A stretch of DNA of 64,000 bases from Pseudomonas sp. ok272 (GCF_900109995.1 NZ_FOCB01000003.1:324508-388507), one strand, 5' to 3'; positions 8,871 to 17,506 are shown, numbered from the stretch's first letter. A program made the numbers and translations. The notes: a model not told the origin generated them from the letters alone.

Positions 8871-9545
8871 TTACAAAGGAAACAACGAGTGAGTGAAAAA
8901 GCGTGTCAGCCAACCGGCCGAGTTGCTGTCATTGAGTACGCCGCGACCGGCGTATGAGATACGTGCATTGGCAACATTCTGCGAGGACACCTGGTTGTTG
9001 CTGGTGATGTCATCGCGGCGCACCAGCCCCGTCAGGCGGATGAATTCATCGCCCTGGTTGAGACGCAGGGCCTTTTCGCCCTTGACCAGCAAGGTGCCGC
9101 CCGGCAGTACCTTGTGTACGGTCACCGCAATCGAGCCGCGCAAGGTGTTTTGCTGGGAGCTTTTCGCCGAGCCTTTGAAGTCCCGTCCGGCGTTGGCCGA
9201 GGTCTCCAGGTCAGGGTAGGTATTGCCCAGCACAGTGGGCACGCCGACACCAATGCTCGCGTTCTTGCCAAAGCTGGTGCCAGCGCTCTTGCTCGACTGG
9301 GTCGACTCATCCAGCACGATGGTCAGGATATCGCCCACGCGCAGCGCTCGCCGATCACTGAACAACGAACTACTGTAACCGGAACGATAAACCCCTCCGC
9401 CGCTGGTCGGCGGCAGATCGTAGCTCAGCTCCAACGGCTCATAGGTGCTGGAGTCCTCGTCGGGGAGCATCTCGTTGAAACTGGCGCAACCGCTCAGCAG
9501 CGCCAGTGAAAGCAGCAGAAATAAACTACGCATCAACTGACTCAA
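8871..9545 (-). CDS. flgH: Flagellar L-ring lipoprotein FlgH
   Basis: 224 aa. Lipoprotein signal with lipobox LLSGC and acylated Cys20, then the FlgH core: YRSGYSSSLFSDRRALRVGDILTIVLDE and VTVHKVLPGGTLLVKGEKALRLNQGDEFIRLTGLVR. Forms the outer-membrane L ring. Its start overlaps the stop of flgG by 4 bp (ATGA). Confidence 0.95.
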   Translation of the reverse strand: MSQLMRSLFLLLSLALLSGCASFNEMLPDEDSSTYEPLELSYDLPPTSGGGVYRSGYSSSLFSDRRALRVGDILTIVLDESTQSSKSAGTSFGKNASIGVGVPTVLGNTYPDLETSANAGRDFKGSAKSSQQNTLRGSIAVTVHKVLPGGTLLVKGEKALRLNQGDEFIRLTGLVRRDDITSNNQVSSQNVANARISYAGRGVLNDSNSAGWLTRFFTHSLFPL

Positions 9546-10327
9546 ACGGTCTGATTGAGGAATTGCAGCATGCCGGACGATGCGTCCAGCACCTTGGCAT
9601 TGGCCTCGTAGGCACGTTGGATGGCGATCATGTTGACCATGGCTTCGACCACCTGCACGTTGGACCCTTCCAGCACACCTTGCTTGATGACGCCCAGGCC
9701 ATCTTCACCCGGCACGCCTTCAACCGGCTCGCCACTGGCGACCGTTTCCCGGTACAGGTTGCCGCCCAGCGCTTCAAGGCCGGCCGGGTTGGTGAAATTG
9801 GCCAAGGTGATCTGACCCAGCTCGACAGGCACGGTGTCACCCGGCAACACGGCGGTGATGATACCGTCGCTGCCGACGGTGAAGCTGCGGCTGCCGGCCG
9901 GCACTTCGATACCCGGCACCAGCGGCAGTCCTTGCGCGTTGACCACTACCCCTTCGGCATTGAGCTGCAACTGGCCGCTTTCGGTGTAATAGGTGTCACC
10001 ATTGGCCGACTCCACTTGAAAGAAACCACTGCCGATAATCGCCAGATCCATCGGCTGGCCTGTGGTCTGACTGCTGCCTTCGGTAAACACCTTCTGCGTG
10101 CCGGCAACACGAACACCACTGCCCAGTTGGATACCCGAAGGCACCGTATTGACCTGATCGGCCTGCGCACCGGGCTGCAACTCGATGGCATAGAACAAGT
10201 CCTCAAACACCACACGGTCGCTCTTGAAGCCCGTGGTGTTAACGTTGGCCAGGTTGTTGGCCACGGCCGTCATGGCCTTGTCCTGGGCGGCCAGACCCGT
10301 TTTGCTGACCCACAATGCTGAACTCAT
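9542..10327 (-). CDS. flgG: Flagellar distal rod protein FlgG
   Basis: 261 aa, the standard size. N-terminal SSALWVSKTGLAAQDKAMTAVANNLANVNTTGFKSDR and C-terminal VQVVEAMVNMIAIQRAYEANAKVLDASSGMLQFLN are the rod/hook family helices. FlgG forms the distal rod through the P and L rings. In the middle of the minus-strand operon, 14 bp behind flgF. Confidence 0.95.
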   Translation of the reverse strand: MSSALWVSKTGLAAQDKAMTAVANNLANVNTTGFKSDRVVFEDLFYAIELQPGAQADQVNTVPSGIQLGSGVRVAGTQKVFTEGSSQTTGQPMDLAIIGSGFFQVESANGDTYYTESGQLQLNAEGVVVNAQGLPLVPGIEVPAGSRSFTVGSDGIITAVLPGDTVPVELGQITLANFTNPAGLEALGGNLYRETVASGEPVEGVPGEDGLGVIKQGVLEGSNVQVVEAMVNMIAIQRAYEANAKVLDASSGMLQFLNQTV

Positions 10328-10341
10328 AACGTGCTCCTCTC

Positions 10342-11070
10342 TTAGCTGCCGCGAATCATGCGATTACCCGCCTCGGATAAATCCTCGGCAGCCTTCATCA
10401 TTTTTACCTGGGTCTCGAACAGGCGGTTCAGACTCATGGTCGCCACCAACTGATCAATCGCCGAGACGTTGCTGGTTTCCAGATGCCCGGACACCAGCAC
10501 CACTTCGTCATTAACGGCAGCAGGCTCGCCAGTCTTGGTCACCAGTAGGCCGCTTTCATTTTTTTGCAACTGCGCCGCGGGTACGTCGACGAGCTTGATC
10601 CGACCGACTTCAGCCATGAGGTAATCACCACGCGGCATCACCGAAACCAGACCATCAGAGCCAATATGAAGGCTGTCGTACTCGGGCAGCACAATCGGTC
10701 CGTCCTCGCCCAGCACCGGCCGGCCATTGACCGTCAGGTTCAAGTCGGCATCCACCTGCATGTTGCCGTTGCGGGTGTAGACCTCGCCTTCCGGCCCTTG
10801 CAGAGCGATCAGGCCCTGGCCCTTGATGGCGAAGTCAAGACTCCGTCCGGTCTCCATCAGCGTTCCGCTGGCCAGGCTGACGCCATTGCCCTGCGCCAGA
10901 GCAAGGTGCCGACTGTCGTAGCCATAGCCTTTTACGGCAACGGCCTTGGACTGCTCCAGATCGGCGCGATAGCCCGGCGTATTGGCGTTAGCCAGGTTGT
11001 TAGCACGCACCTGCAACGAGGTCATGGTGCGGCTCGCGGCGGTCATCGCCGTGTATCCCAAACGGTCCAT
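10342..11070 (-). CDS. flgF: Flagellar proximal rod protein FlgF
   Basis: 242 aa. N-terminal LGYTAMTAASRTMTSLQVRANNLANANTPGYRAD and C-terminal SNVSAIDQLVATMSLNRLFETQVKMMKAAEDLSEAGNRMIR match the FlgF rod family. It lies between flgE and flgG, its standard position. Starts 9 bp behind the flgE stop. Confidence 0.93.
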   Translation of the reverse strand: MDRLGYTAMTAASRTMTSLQVRANNLANANTPGYRADLEQSKAVAVKGYGYDSRHLALAQGNGVSLASGTLMETGRSLDFAIKGQGLIALQGPEGEVYTRNGNMQVDADLNLTVNGRPVLGEDGPIVLPEYDSLHIGSDGLVSVMPRGDYLMAEVGRIKLVDVPAAQLQKNESGLLVTKTGEPAAVNDEVVLVSGHLETSNVSAIDQLVATMSLNRLFETQVKMMKAAEDLSEAGNRMIRGS

Positions 11071-11079
11071 GGATTAGCC

Positions 11080-12270
11080 TCAGATCGCGCCGAACAGAAT
11101 TTGGGTCATCTCTTTATCGGTCGACAGCACCTTGGTGTTGGCTTGGTAGTTGCGCTGCCCTTCCATCAAGCCCACCAACTGCTGAGTCAAGTCGACGTTG
11201 GAGTTCTCCAGCGCACCGGCGCTCAAGGCCCCCAAAGAACCCACACCTGGCGCGCCGATCAAGGCTCCGCCGGACTCGGACGTTTCGCTCCAGGCGGTAC
11301 CATTTTCGTTCTTCAGGCCACCCGCATTGACGAAACTGGCCAACACCACCTGACCCTGCAGCATGCGCTGGCCGTTGCTGTAGTTGGCGTAGACCATGCC
11401 GTCTTTTTCCACCGCCAGCCCTGTCTGTTCGCCGGCGGAATAGCCGGAGGCACGGTTGGTAGTCACCACAAAATCCGAGCCGTACTGGCTGCTGCCGCTG
11501 TAGTCGAGTGCGATGGTCATCGGGTCAACCCCGGCACCCAAGCCATAGTTCAACGTCACTGCAGCAATCGGGGTGGCCAGGGCGCCATTGGTGCCGAAGC
11601 TCAACTTCTCCGGCCCGCCGACTGCGGCGCCGTCTGAAAAATAGTGGGCGTCCCATTCGTTATCGGCGGTCTTCACGAAGTACTGGGTCAGCGTGTGTTC
11701 ACGGCCTTGGGAGTCAAACACCTTGGTGGTGTAGGTGGAGTTGAAGGAGTTGGCGTCCTTGGGATCAAACACCGCAACTGCCGGGACTTTTTCATTGGAA
11801 TCCAGGTTCATCACGAACGATAAAGTGTCACTCGCCTTGGCTGGCAAGTTGGCGCTCTGCAACTTCAGGTCACCGACATTACCCACCTGCAAGTTGCCCG
11901 TAGCGCCCACTGGATAGCCCTGCAAGCGCTGGCCGGCGGCGTTAACTATGATGTTGTCCTTGTCCGCGCCGAACACCCCGGCGCGGGTGTAGCTGAGGTC
12001 GCCGGTCGTATTACGGGTCACGAAGAAGCCACCGCCGGAGATGGCCAGGTCCAGGCTGCGCCCGGTCGACACCAGCGAGCCACCCTGAGTGATGCTTTGC
12101 GTCAGCCCAAGCACTTCCACGCCCATGGCCTGACTGTCGGCATACACACTGCCGAACTCCGTGCGTGACGACTTAAAGCCTGTGGTGCCGACGTTGGCGA
12201 TGTTATTACTGATGGCGTTCAGTTGTTCGGTCACGGCGCTGAGGCCCGTCAGGGCGATATTGAAACTCAT
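11080..12270 (-). CDS. flgE: Flagellar hook protein FlgE
   Basis: 396 aa. N-terminal MSFNIALTGLSAVTEQLNAISNNIANVGTTGFKSSR and C-terminal ENSNVDLTQQLVGLMEGQRNYQANTKVLSTDKEMTQILF are diagnostic, with a large exposed middle domain. Polymerises into the curved hook under the FlgD cap; hook length is set by FliK. Confidence 0.95.
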   Translation of the reverse strand: MSFNIALTGLSAVTEQLNAISNNIANVGTTGFKSSRTEFGSVYADSQAMGVEVLGLTQSITQGGSLVSTGRSLDLAISGGGFFVTRNTTGDLSYTRAGVFGADKDNIIVNAAGQRLQGYPVGATGNLQVGNVGDLKLQSANLPAKASDTLSFVMNLDSNEKVPAVAVFDPKDANSFNSTYTTKVFDSQGREHTLTQYFVKTADNEWDAHYFSDGAAVGGPEKLSFGTNGALATPIAAVTLNYGLGAGVDPMTIALDYSGSSQYGSDFVVTTNRASGYSAGEQTGLAVEKDGMVYANYSNGQRMLQGQVVLASFVNAGGLKNENGTAWSETSESGGALIGAPGVGSLGALSAGALENSNVDLTQQLVGLMEGQRNYQANTKVLSTDKEMTQILFGAI

Positions 12271-12318
12271 GGTGTATTAACCTTGTGCAAGTCGGAAAAG
12301 AGTCAAACGCAATGCGAA

Positions 12319-13002
12319 CTAGAGCAGTCCAGCCAACTGGCCCTGACCAAATTCGGTGATGTTGTAGAACGGCACTGAACCGGCACCTTTAACTTCCAGC
12401 ACCGGGCCTTCTGCGCTGACCCGGACATGGCTGACCAACCCGGCCACCTCGACAGTCGGGAACTCGCCACTGTCACTGCTGACCTCGACCTTGTACTTGC
12501 CGGGTGCCAAGCCCAGGGCTGTCGGGTCCACGTCAAAGGCCAGCGGCCCGGCCGGCTGCGCCCCCAACGACACCTCGGTCTTCACCCCATTACTGTCGGT
12601 CAGGGTCATCACTGTCTTGCCGGAGGCGAAGCCCAAGTTGACCTGCCCATGCACCGGCTCGTCCGTCAGTTGCAGGCTTTCCACCTTGACCTTCACTTCC
12701 TGGCCAACCAGCCCCGCTGCCGTCAAGGTTTGCAGGTTGTCCATCAACACCAGGTTGCTTTTGCTCAGTTGAGTCATGTTCTCCATGCTCTTGACCTGAG
12801 ACATGGCCGAGAACTGATTGAGAAACTCGGTGCTGTCGACCGGCTTGGTCGGGTCCTGGTTCTGGATCTGCGCCACCATCAAACTGATGAAGTTGTTCTC
12901 CAGTTGCGTGGCGTCACTGACATTGACGTTCTGCTTGACCACCTCATCAATGCCGTAAGGGTTGCCGGTTTTATTCTGGGTATTATTGTTCACCGCACTC
13001 AT
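12319..13002 (-). CDS. flgD: Flagellar hook-capping protein FlgD
   Basis: 227 aa. The N-terminal block LENNFISLMVAQIQNQDPTKPVDSTEFLNQFSAMSQVKSMENM is the conserved FlgD segment; the rest is the FlgD Ig/tudor-like region. FlgD is a scaffold that caps the growing hook and is then discarded. The start overlaps the TGA of flgC (ATGA). Confidence 0.94.
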   Translation of the reverse strand: MSAVNNNTQNKTGNPYGIDEVVKQNVNVSDATQLENNFISLMVAQIQNQDPTKPVDSTEFLNQFSAMSQVKSMENMTQLSKSNLVLMDNLQTLTAAGLVGQEVKVKVESLQLTDEPVHGQVNLGFASGKTVMTLTDSNGVKTEVSLGAQPAGPLAFDVDPTALGLAPGKYKVEVSSDSGEFPTVEVAGLVSHVRVSAEGPVLEVKGAGSVPFYNITEFGQGQLAGLL

Positions 13003-13430
13003 CAGGCTTCTCCTAACTTGAGCAGGCCTTGCTGCATACCTTTGATCCGGTTGAGCACCTCGACACTGGTCTCGAAGCTGCGGCTGGCGGACATCATGTC
13101 GGTCATTTCTTCGATCTCATTGATGTTGGCGTAGAACACATAACCGTCACGGTTGGCCAACGGGTTATCCGGCTCATAGCGTCGCTGCGGTTCGCGTCCG
13201 GCGGTGACCACGTCCAGCACCTGCACATGCGCGCCGCCCATGCCGACACCACGGGTGAGTTGGTCATTGCCATACACGGCGGCAAACACGGGCTTGCGTG
13301 CCGCGTACACATCCTCGGGCCGTGCAGCGGCAGAGTCCGCGTTGGCCAGGTTGCTGGCCACGGTATTCAGGCGCACGGTTTGCGCGTTCATCGAGGAGCC
13401 GGCAATGCGGTAAATCGAATCAAATGACAT
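13002..13430 (-). CDS. flgC: Flagellar proximal rod protein FlgC
   Basis: 142 aa. MSFDSIYRIAGSSMNAQTVRLNTVASNLANADSAAARPEDVYAARKPVF at the start and YANINEIEEMTDMMSASRSFETSVEVLNRIKGMQQGLLKLGE at the end are the FlgC signature. Lies 3 bp behind flgB. Confidence 0.95.
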   Translation of the reverse strand: MSFDSIYRIAGSSMNAQTVRLNTVASNLANADSAAARPEDVYAARKPVFAAVYGNDQLTRGVGMGGAHVQVLDVVTAGREPQRRYEPDNPLANRDGYVFYANINEIEEMTDMMSASRSFETSVEVLNRIKGMQQGLLKLGEA

Positions 13431-13433
13431 GGC

Positions 13434-13793
13434 TTAACGTCCCTCGATGGCTTGCTTGAAACCTTGAAATTTCATGTTGAGAAACGTCAGGCTGGTTTGA
13501 AAATCCATCGCGTTCTTGGAGAACTCTGCCTGCTCGACACTCAGCTCAACCGTGTTGCCGTCCTGGGAGGCCTGCGTGGCCACCCGGTATTGCAAGTTCG
13601 GCGCCGAGGCAAACAGCGCAGTGGCATTGCCAGAGTCCAGGCGCTGCATTTCGGCGGAGAAGTCGATATCCCGCGCCTGGAAACCCGGCGTGTCTTCGTT
13701 GGCCAAGTTGGCGGCGAGAATCTCGCTGCGCTGCACACGCAATTCCAGCGCTCGCGCATGAACGCCCAAAGCCTCATCTATCCGTATACTCAT
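13434..13793 (-). CDS. flgB: Flagellar proximal rod protein FlgB
   Basis: 119 aa, first gene of the flgBCDEFGHIJKL operon. Contains ELRVQRSEILAANLANEDTPGFQARDIDFSAEMQ and the C-terminal AEFSKNAMDFQTSLTFLNMKFQGFKQAIEGR. A sigma-54-like site 40-60 bp upstream should drive the operon. flgA is transcribed the other way from the same 99-bp gap. Confidence 0.94.
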   Translation of the reverse strand: MSIRIDEALGVHARALELRVQRSEILAANLANEDTPGFQARDIDFSAEMQRLDSGNATALFASAPNLQYRVATQASQDGNTVELSVEQAEFSKNAMDFQTSLTFLNMKFQGFKQAIEGR

Positions 13794-13833
13794 AACCCAA
13801 TACCCTTAACCAAGGTTCAGCATGACTGTGCAA

Positions 13834-13851
13834 GAGCACAAACCATGCCCA
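13834..13851 (-). promoter_or_regulatory. Candidate sigma-54 promoter of the flgB operon
   Basis: Read on the minus strand: GGGCATGGTTTGTGCT, with GG and GC exactly 10 bases apart. The usual T before GG is a G, and the -12 block is GTGC instead of TTGC. It is placed about 30 bases before a plausible flgB leader. LafK, the sigma-54 activator of this cluster, is the expected partner. Match is fair, not perfect. Confidence 0.45.
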
Positions 13852-13892
13852 ACTTGGCAAGGACTCATACATCATTGATTTAATTGAATTTT

Positions 13893-14681
13893 ATGAGAAT
13901 AGAAAAGCTCCATGGCACCGCGTCGCTTCCGCTTTTGGCGCGCGCCCGGGAAACAGGCGGAAGCTGTTTTTCCGCGTGCCGGACACTGCTGCTGTGCGCA
14001 GGCCTGCTCCCCACTGTTCTCGTGGCCGCCCCCAGCGCAAGCCAGCAAATCGATCAGGCCGTCACCCGGCACTTAACCCAGGTGATTGCAGCCGAGGCGG
14101 CGAAGCAGGGCTGGCAAGGCCAGCGCTTTAGCCATGACAGCAGCCCGCTCAATAGCCTTGCGCAATTGCCCGCCTGCAACCACTCCCCGACAGTCAGCGG
14201 TGACCGTGGCTCGCCGCTGGCCCGGCAACGCCTGACCATTAGCTGCAACGACCAGCCCGGTTGGAGCACGGTGGTCAGCAGCCAAGTGAGTCTCTTTCTC
14301 CCCGTCGTGTTTGCCAACCAAGCGATCGAGCGCGGGCATACCATCAGTGCCGAGCAACTCACCCTGCAAGAGCTCGATATTGGCAAAGCGCCACGCGGCT
14401 TCTTCAACCGTATCGACCAAGTGGTTGGCATGGGGGCCAAACGGCGCATTCGCGCCAACCAGGCACTCAGCCCCAACGTGCTGGCCATGCCATTACTGGT
14501 GCGGCGCGGGCAACAGGTGAAAATCCTCGCCAGCCACGACGGCATTAGCGCCACCACACTGGGTGAGGCGCTGGAGAGTGGCGGCCAGCAAGCCGTTATC
14601 CGCGTAAAGAATCTCAGCAGCGGCAAAACGATCGAAAGCAAAGTGCTGGAAGCTGGCGTGGTCACCAGCACCTTTCGCTAG
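13893..14681 (+). CDS. flgA: Flagellar P-ring assembly chaperone FlgA
   Basis: 262 aa from the ATG at 13893; the TTG at 13884 is less likely and neither has a strong ribosome site. An N-terminal signal segment (CRTLLLCAGLLPTVLVAAPSA) sends it to the periplasm. The C-terminal half is a SAF-type domain (VFANQAIERGHTISAEQLTLQELDIGKAPRGFF, GMGAKRRIRANQALSPNVL, VLAMPLLVRRGQQVKILA) typical of FlgA, which helps FlgI form the P ring. Divergent from flgB, as in lateral clusters, but flgM and flgN are not behind it here; they lie near 24 kb. Confidence 0.92.
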   Translation: MRIEKLHGTASLPLLARARETGGSCFSACRTLLLCAGLLPTVLVAAPSASQQIDQAVTRHLTQVIAAEAAKQGWQGQRFSHDSSPLNSLAQLPACNHSPTVSGDRGSPLARQRLTISCNDQPGWSTVVSSQVSLFLPVVFANQAIERGHTISAEQLTLQELDIGKAPRGFFNRIDQVVGMGAKRRIRANQALSPNVLAMPLLVRRGQQVKILASHDGISATTLGEALESGGQQAVIRVKNLSSGKTIESKVLEAGVVTSTFR

Positions 14682-14690
14682 CCTACCGCC

Positions 14691-14717
14691 ACGGGCCCAG
14701 CCAGTGGCTGGGCCCGT
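14691..14717 (+). terminator. Strong hairpin behind flgA
   Basis: ACGGGCCCAGCC / GGCTGGGCCCGT, a perfect 12-bp inverted repeat with a 3-base loop, starts 9 bp after the flgA stop. There is no T-tract, so termination is likely but may not be efficient; it could also insulate the flagellin promoter. Confidence 0.55.
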
Positions 14718-14843
14718 GTGCGTGAGCGGCGGCCACCCACAACCGCACATCACGACCACACCCGGCGATAACCGCCTTCCCCCTACTGCCATCCCACCGC
14801 GCCAGCCGATTAGCCCGCCCGTTACCGAGTGGTTGCAAAAAAT

Positions 14844-14871
14844 TAATCGAACGCCATTTAAGCGCCGTCAA
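14844..14871 (+). promoter_or_regulatory. Possible sigma-28 (FliA) promoter of the flagellin gene
   Basis: TAAT, 16 bases, then GCCGTCAA, compared with TAAA-N15-GCCGATAA. The -10 block matches 6 of 8 and the -35 block 3 of 4. It would give a leader of about 70 bases ending in a GAAGGA ribosome site. No sigma-54 pattern was found in this gap. Weak by itself, but flagellin is the expected FliA target. Confidence 0.35.
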
Positions 14872-14948
14872 AAGTCGGTCGCCTTACCCTTTCAGCAGGC
14901 AATAACCGCCAGCGTCACTCACGCTCACTTGCACGAAGGATCACTCTC

Positions 14949-15830
14949 ATGGCTCTGTCGATTCATACCAACTACTCCTCGCTGATCACCCAGACCAACC
15001 TGGGCAAGACCAACAACGCCCTGGGCACCAACCAGCAGCGTCTGGGCACTGGCCTGCGTATCAACAGCGCCGCTGACGATGCCGCCGGCCTGCAGATCGC
15101 TACACGTCTGAACGCCCAGTCCCGTGGTATGGCCGTTGCCATGCGCAACACCAACGATGCCGTGTCGATGCTGCAGACCGCCGAAGGCGCGTTCAGCGAG
15201 ATGACCGATATCGTCCAGCGCATGAAGGACCTGGCCACTCAGTCCTCCAACGGCACCAACGCCCAGGAAGACCGTGACGCTCTGCAAGCAGAATACGACG
15301 AGCTGGGTAAAGAACTCGGCAACATCATGACCAACACCACCTACGCAGGCGCTGCCCTGTTCGGGTTGGACGGCAAAACCGGTACGTTTGGCGCTGCTGC
15401 GGTAGATTTCCAGATCGGCGCAACGACCGCTGAAAAACTGTCGATGGACGTTACCGCTGCCTCCGAAGCACTGGGCACTTCCCTTGACGGCTTGTCGGCT
15501 AACTACGACGTTGCCGCCGCAGCCACCGGTACTGAAATCGCAAGCGCTGCCGGCGCAAGCACCATGATTGATACCCTGGCGACTGCGCTGGACGATATCG
15601 GTGCCCTGCGCGCTCAGTTCGGTGCCAACATCAACCGTCTGAACCACACTGCCAACAACCTGGCCAACATGCGCGACAACACTGAAATGGCCAAGGGCCG
15701 TATCATGGATGCCGACTTCGCTTCTGAATCGGCCACCATGACCAAAAACAGCATGCTGGTGCAGTCGGGCATCTCCATGCTCAAGCAAGCCGGCCAAATG
15801 CCAGGCATGGTTATGTCCCTGCTGGGCTAA
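14949..15830 (+). CDS. fliC: Lateral-type flagellin (LafA/FliC)
   Basis: 293 aa, a small flagellin. N-terminal ALSIHTNYSSLITQTNLGKTNNAL and INSAADDAAGLQIATRLNAQ form D0/D1; C-terminal LGALRAQFGANINRLNHTANNLANMRDN and MTKNSMLVQSGISMLKQAGQMPGMVMSLLG close the fold. The middle is only ~90 residues, so the exposed D2/D3 part is minimal, as in lateral flagellins. Codon choice is strongly biased to C-ending codons, fitting very high expression. Single-gene unit with its own terminator. Confidence 0.95.
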   Translation: MALSIHTNYSSLITQTNLGKTNNALGTNQQRLGTGLRINSAADDAAGLQIATRLNAQSRGMAVAMRNTNDAVSMLQTAEGAFSEMTDIVQRMKDLATQSSNGTNAQEDRDALQAEYDELGKELGNIMTNTTYAGAALFGLDGKTGTFGAAAVDFQIGATTAEKLSMDVTAASEALGTSLDGLSANYDVAAAATGTEIASAAGASTMIDTLATALDDIGALRAQFGANINRLNHTANNLANMRDNTEMAKGRIMDADFASESATMTKNSMLVQSGISMLKQAGQMPGMVMSLLG

Positions 15831-15866
15831 GCCTGGTAGCGTGATCCGGCGCAACTGTTTGCGCCG

Positions 15867-15899
15867 AACAAAAAACGCCCCCATGGGGCGTTTTTTGTT
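15867..15899 (+). terminator. Intrinsic terminator of the flagellin gene
   Basis: AACAAAAAACGCCCC and its complement around a short loop, followed by TTTTTTGTT, 36 bp after the flagellin stop. A textbook rho-independent terminator. Confidence 0.93.
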
Positions 15900-16071
15900 G
15901 CCTGCGAAAAAGCAGGCGCTTTCATATGTTTAACGACTGAGCACTGAAAAAAATACCGGCACAACCCCCCACAGACTGCCGAGACAGAGTGCGCCAGCAG
16001 CGGGCAGCCAGAGATGAACAGCTCAGGCGACAATCGCCTACGGGAAAAGTTTTGAACCCTTGTGCTCGAAG

Positions 16072-16087
16072 TGGAACAAATCTTGCC
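16072..16087 (+). promoter_or_regulatory. Candidate sigma-54 promoter of the ToxR-like gene
   Basis: TGGAACAAATCTTGCC matches TGGCAC-N5-TTGC with GG and GC exactly 10 bases apart and an intact TTGC. The ATG at 16176 would follow with a leader of about 80 bases. The site lies downstream of the longer alternative start at 16062, which argues for the shorter protein. Confidence 0.5.
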
Positions 16088-16175
16088 CATCCATATTATG
16101 ACGCCAAAATATTGCCACCCTTGGGCCGCCACGGTAATCGTTCCTAACGGACTTACCCCTATTGCTACGAAATAC

Positions 16176-16991
16176 ATGAATACAGCAACACACAGTCACG
16201 CAGCGGATGGCGGATCGAGCTTCTCCTGTCTGGTTATCAAAACCGGACGCGCTGATTGCCATGCCCACTTCTACCCGTCGCTTTACCAGCTGATGCTGCT
16301 CAACGGTGCCCACGAGGAAAAAATCGACCTCGGGTTCTCCGGTAGCCGCCTGTTAGAGCGCCTGCTACAAAACCCGGGAGAAGTGGTGACCCGCGAAGAC
16401 CTGATGAGCTATGCCTGGGCTGATCGGGTAGTCGGCCAGGGCAGCCTTAACCAACAGATCTACACATTGCGCCAGGTGCTCGGCGACGAGAAAAGTCGCG
16501 ATATCATCCAAACCCTGCCGCGCCGTGGCTACATGTTCAATCCTAACTACCTGATGATGGGCCAATCCGCCCCCATTGACAGCGACGGTGCTCCAGCCGC
16601 GGCACCCGCTGGCCGCACACTCGCGCGGCTGCTAACGAGTAAACGCAGCGTGTTGATTACCCTGGCGATCAGCCTGGCGATGCTGGGCTATTACTACCTG
16701 AGCAGCTTGCCGCTCAAAATGGCCACGCAACACGTGAGCGCCGGAAACAGCGACATCATGTACATCCATCAGGATCAACACATGCTAGAACGCCTGATCA
16801 AGCAGACGGAAACGCTGCATAAGCGCATCGCAACGCTGAGCCAAAAACCCTATCAACTGATCGTCGGGATGAGCGCAGGCTACTACGAAGTGCTCTGCCT
16901 GCAGGCTGATAAAGGTTTCAAATCACTGATGTTCCACCAAAAACAACTGGACATGATCGCTGATGAGCAGCTCCAGGCATGTTTACAATGA
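16176..16991 (+). CDS. ToxR-like membrane-anchored winged-helix regulator (LafZ-like)
   Basis: 271 aa from the ATG at 16176. Residues about 45-123 are an OmpR/PhoB-type winged helix (SGSRLLERLLQNPGEVVTREDL, GSLNQQIYTLRQVLGD, IQTLPRRGYMF). A single membrane span lies at about 158-178 (SVLITLAISLAMLGYYYLSS), then a ~90-residue periplasmic domain with two Cys (EVLCLQA, QACLQ). This is the ToxR/CadC layout: a one-step sensor that binds DNA from the membrane. Vibrio lateral clusters have lafZ, described as a transmembrane regulator; equivalence is inferred. Overlaps the next gene, which looks like a partner. Confidence 0.75.
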   Translation: MNTATHSHAADGGSSFSCLVIKTGRADCHAHFYPSLYQLMLLNGAHEEKIDLGFSGSRLLERLLQNPGEVVTREDLMSYAWADRVVGQGSLNQQIYTLRQVLGDEKSRDIIQTLPRRGYMFNPNYLMMGQSAPIDSDGAPAAAPAGRTLARLLTSKRSVLITLAISLAMLGYYYLSSLPLKMATQHVSAGNSDIMYIHQDQHMLERLIKQTETLHKRIATLSQKPYQLIVGMSAGYYEVLCLQADKGFKSLMFHQKQLDMIADEQLQACLQ

Positions 16992-17461
16992 CTCTTTACC
17001 GGCGACTCAAGGCCAGCCGGCGCAGTCTGTTGCTGAGCGGCGGCCTGGCCCTGCTGCTATTGGTCTTGGGGACACTCTGGTTGAACTTTAAGCCCGGCGC
17101 CAAACTGGAGGGCCGCTACAGCTCCAGCGGCCAGATGCAACTGCGTAACGGTCACGTCATCGACGTTTCACATAATGTGCGCTTCAGCAACGGCCGCTTT
17201 TATGCAATGACTCGCCAAGGAAGCAGCATCCTGGCGAGCAGCGGCAGCATCGAATACGGCTTTTTCGGGCGCTACCGCTTACTCGTCGAAAAGGGTGAGC
17301 TGATAGGTCTCACCGAAGAGTCTGACGACGAACAAGTGTTTAACTTGTTATATGGTCGACAAAAGGGTTCGAGCATCAACCTGGTGCCGATCCACGAGTG
17401 CTTGTACGGACTGGAAACACGCCAGATTTATTGTGCGGTCAATACTGCAGAATCGCTGTAA
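16979..17461 (+). CDS. Small membrane-anchored periplasmic protein, ToxS-like partner (LafX-like)
   Basis: 160 aa; an ATG at 16988 overlapping the upstream TGA (ATGA) is an equally good start. A basic N-terminus (RRLKASRR) and one membrane span (LLLSGGLALLLLVLGTLWL) are followed by a ~120-residue periplasmic domain rich in beta strands, with two Cys near the end (HECLYGL, IYCAVN). Not recognised as a named family. Gene overlap and matching topology with the ToxR-like protein suggest a ToxRS-style pair. lafX of Vibrio lateral clusters is a possible counterpart. Confidence 0.55.
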   Translation: MFTMTLYRRLKASRRSLLLSGGLALLLLVLGTLWLNFKPGAKLEGRYSSSGQMQLRNGHVIDVSHNVRFSNGRFYAMTRQGSSILASSGSIEYGFFGRYRLLVEKGELIGLTEESDDEQVFNLLYGRQKGSSINLVPIHECLYGLETRQIYCAVNTAESL

Positions 17462-17506
17462 AGCCGCTACGGCCAAGCGCCCATTTCCCGTCACGCCCAC
17501 CGGCAC

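Noticed and set aside
13853..13872. TTGGCAAGGACTCATACATC as a sigma-54 promoter for flgA
   Set aside because: GG is followed by TA, not GC, at the required distance.
14949..15884. Long minus-strand frame opposite the flagellin gene
   Set aside because: Produced by the strong C-ending codon bias of flagellin; no ribosome site or domain.
16062..16175. Longer start for the ToxR-like regulator
   Set aside because: It would place the sigma-54-like site inside the gene and adds residues with no domain likeness.
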